Part shown: piece by piece, positions 5,790-6,931 of the stretch
Layout: every line of letters starts with the position of its first letter
Position numbering within the stretch: the stretch's first letter is position 1
Assembly (NCBI GenBank): GCA_020216965.1
Contig: JAIWOJ010000113.1
Span: forward strand, 1-6,931
DNA from: Prosthecobacter sp.
Lineage (GTDB): Bacteria > Verrucomicrobiota > Verrucomicrobiia > Verrucomicrobiales > Verrucomicrobiaceae
DNA: 6,931 nt
Direction: 5' to 3'
Made by a program: the position numbers and the translations under genes
Notes under the pieces: model-generated
What the model was told of the DNA's origin: nothing
Databases searched by the model: none
What the model saw: only the letters and a program-made list of their open reading frames with translations

Positions 5790-5797
5790 ATCTGGGC

Positions 5798-6931
5798 TCA
5801 GCGTGTTTCCTTCTCCAGCAGCGTCTCCATTTTCCTCAGCGCGGAGGCCATGGCCTTGTCACCGGCCAGGTTGCGCAGCTCGTGCGGGTCCGTCTGCAAG
5901 TTGTAGAGTTCGGCGGCTTCCCGGCCCCAGCGCATGAGGCTGGCAAAAGCCGTGCGCACCGCCACGCCGCTGTGGAAGGCGTAGTTTTGCACGCTGGTCA
6001 GCGCGGGATCATCGTGCGGCATGGCGGGGTTTTTCAGCAGCTTGGCAAAGCTTTCGCCATCCATGACGCGCGGGCTTTTCAGGCCGGTGTGTTCCAGCAG
6101 TGTCGGGTAGAGATCGAGCAGCTCCACCACGCGCTCACACACCTGCCCGGCGGCCACGCCAGGGCCGGCGAGGATGAGGGGCACCTGGGCGGCTTGCGCG
6201 TAAAGCGTGCGCGCGCCCCAGAGGTTGCCATGGTCGCCGAGATGGTAGCCGTTCACGCTGGTGAAGATGACGAGCGTGTTTTCCCTCAGGCCGTGCTTAT
6301 CCAGGGCATCCAGCACCAGCCCGGCCTGTGCGTCCATGAAGGCGGTCTGCGCACGGTAGCCTGCGATGAACTGCCGCCGCTCCTCTGCTGTGACCTGCCT
6401 CTCCGGCAAAATGCCACCGAACAGCGCGCACTCCGGCGCATTCTGGGGGGCGGGCAGCGGGTCAGGGGCTGGGGTGTCCTTGAACTTTTCCAGCCACGCC
6501 TGCGGCACGGGCGAGCGGAAGTTGGGCGTCATGAAGCCTACGGCGGCAAAGAAGGGTTTCTTTGTCGCAGCAGCTTTCTGCATCTGCGCCACGCACTCGC
6601 GCGCGGCGCGACCGTCTGGCGTGTCTGCATCGTCCGCTTTCACCGTGCGCAGCACCAGCAGGTCGCCCTGGCGCTCCTTTTTCCCAGCGACCTCCGTGCT
6701 CATCACTGGCACGCCCAGCACGGCGGTCATGCCGGGCAGTTGATCGCCCTCATCCTCGGGGGCGAGCATGACCTCCTCCCATGAGGTGAGGTAGTCAGAC
6801 CGGCGTGGAAAAACGCGTCCTGCCACGCTGGTGTGCCAGCCCTGGTCCTTGAGCCAGCGCGGCAGGGTGGCGGCGTTCTTCGGCAGCTCGGGCGCGTAAC
6901 GGTAGTTGCCGCTGATGCCGAGCGTGCGCGG
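5798..6931 (-). CDS. Sulfatase, iduronate-2-sulfatase-like, 5' end outside the window; active site appears degenerate
   Basis: The reading frame is open to the window edge, giving the C-terminal 377 residues. The in-frame GTG at 6826 is internal: upstream residues (PRTLGISGNYRYAPEL, TLPRWLKDQGWHT) match the sulfatase fold. Numbering from the window edge, AGRVFPRRSDYLTSW (37-51) matches the GK(I/V)FH...SW region. FFAAVGFMTP (127-136) matches the VGF..PH region, MDAQAGLVLDAL (199-210) is typical, and FTSVNGYHLGDHG (223-235) matches the metal-binding SDHGWHLGEHG. AELYNLQTDPHELRNLAG near the end is the usual C-terminal signature. Departures from the family: PH becomes PN (Asn137), the metal-binding Asp becomes Val226, and the Lys expected shortly after is missing or replaced by Arg. 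The CxPSR formylglycine site lies outside the window. Sulfatases of this family normally hydrolyse sulfate esters of polysaccharides in the periplasm. Catalysis here is doubtful. Confidence 0.88.
   Translation of the reverse strand, partial: PRTLGISGNYRYAPELPKNAATLPRWLKDQGWHTSVAGRVFPRRSDYLTSWEEVMLAPEDEGDQLPGMTAVLGVPVMSTEVAGKKERQGDLLVLRTVKADDADTPDGRAARECVAQMQKAAATKKPFFAAVGFMTPNFRSPVPQAWLEKFKDTPAPDPLPAPQNAPECALFGGILPERQVTAEERRQFIAGYRAQTAFMDAQAGLVLDALDKHGLRENTLVIFTSVNGYHLGDHGNLWGARTLYAQAAQVPLILAGPGVAAGQVCERVVELLDLYPTLLEHTGLKSPRVMDGESFAKLLKNPAMPHDDPALTSVQNYAFHSGVAVRTAFASLMRWGREAAELYNLQTDPHELRNLAGDKAMASALRKMETLLEKETR

Larger units (their letters stand above)
5424..5797. other. Non-coding stretch with several inverted repeats
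   Basis: These 374 bp contain no reading frame that I can support on either strand. They hold a strong 12-bp hairpin (arms 5536-5547 and 5559-5570), a small perfect hairpin TGAAGC-TCAC-GCTTCA (5623-5638), and a compound hairpin next to the sulfatase stop (5741-5789). A looser GGCCAA/TTGGCC pair (5661-5666, 5692-5697) is probably chance. The first part (5424-5520) is AT-richer than the rest of the window (25 G+C in the 60 bases 5461-5520). It must contain the promoter for the two small membrane genes, but I could not identify one with confidence. Confidence 0.5.

Noticed and set aside
5882..6784. 300-codon open frame on the plus strand opposite the sulfatase
   Set aside because: The minus-strand frame carries clear sulfatase motifs throughout. 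The antisense frame is His/Arg/Ala-rich with no domain logic, as expected of a shadow in high-GC DNA.

Overview
The window (about 60% or more G+C across most genes) looks like a chromosomal segment of a member of the Verrucomicrobiota, probably near Prosthecobacter/Verrucomicrobium. This is inferred from three things: an iduronate-2-sulfatase-like gene, an exported peroxiredoxin-like/TlpA fusion of a type common in Planctomycetota-Verrucomicrobiota, and the near absence of Shine-Dalgarno sites. No rRNA, tRNA, CRISPR array or transposase was seen.

Layout. Positions 91-1518 (minus strand) carry a DUF1802 gene followed by murI (glutamate racemase), 27 bp apart and probably co-transcribed. Positions 1658-4886 (plus strand) carry three exported proteins joined by two 4-bp ATGA stop/start overlaps: a trypsin-fold/PDZ serine protease with an intact His-Asp-Ser triad; a related protein that has lost the His and Ser and carries its PDZ domain inside the protease fold; and a two-domain redoxin (peroxiredoxin-like plus TlpA-like WCGPC). 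Positions 4932-5423 (minus strand) hold a pair of small membrane-protein genes in a clearly lower-GC stretch. The first is a 75-aa glycine-zipper protein. The second overlaps it by 11 bp and appears frameshifted at a T TTT TTA run. Positions 5424-5797 are non-coding and hold several inverted repeats. Positions 5798-6931 (minus strand) are the C-terminal 377 codons of a sulfatase that runs off the right edge.

How the genes may work together. The protease / inactive protease / redoxin trio is the most coherent unit. All three have signal peptides and appear translationally coupled, which suggests an envelope proteostasis module in which an active HtrA-like protease acts with a catalytically dead paralogue and a thiol-active partner. 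This is inference from gene order and motifs. MurI supplies D-glutamate for peptidoglycan and is housekeeping. The sulfatase lacks several residues normally needed for metal binding and catalysis, so its activity is doubtful.

Most unusual items: the dead protease with an internal PDZ insertion (2641-3672), the frameshifted small membrane gene with a slippery heptamer in the correct register (4932-5206), and the active-site-degenerate sulfatase (5798-6931).
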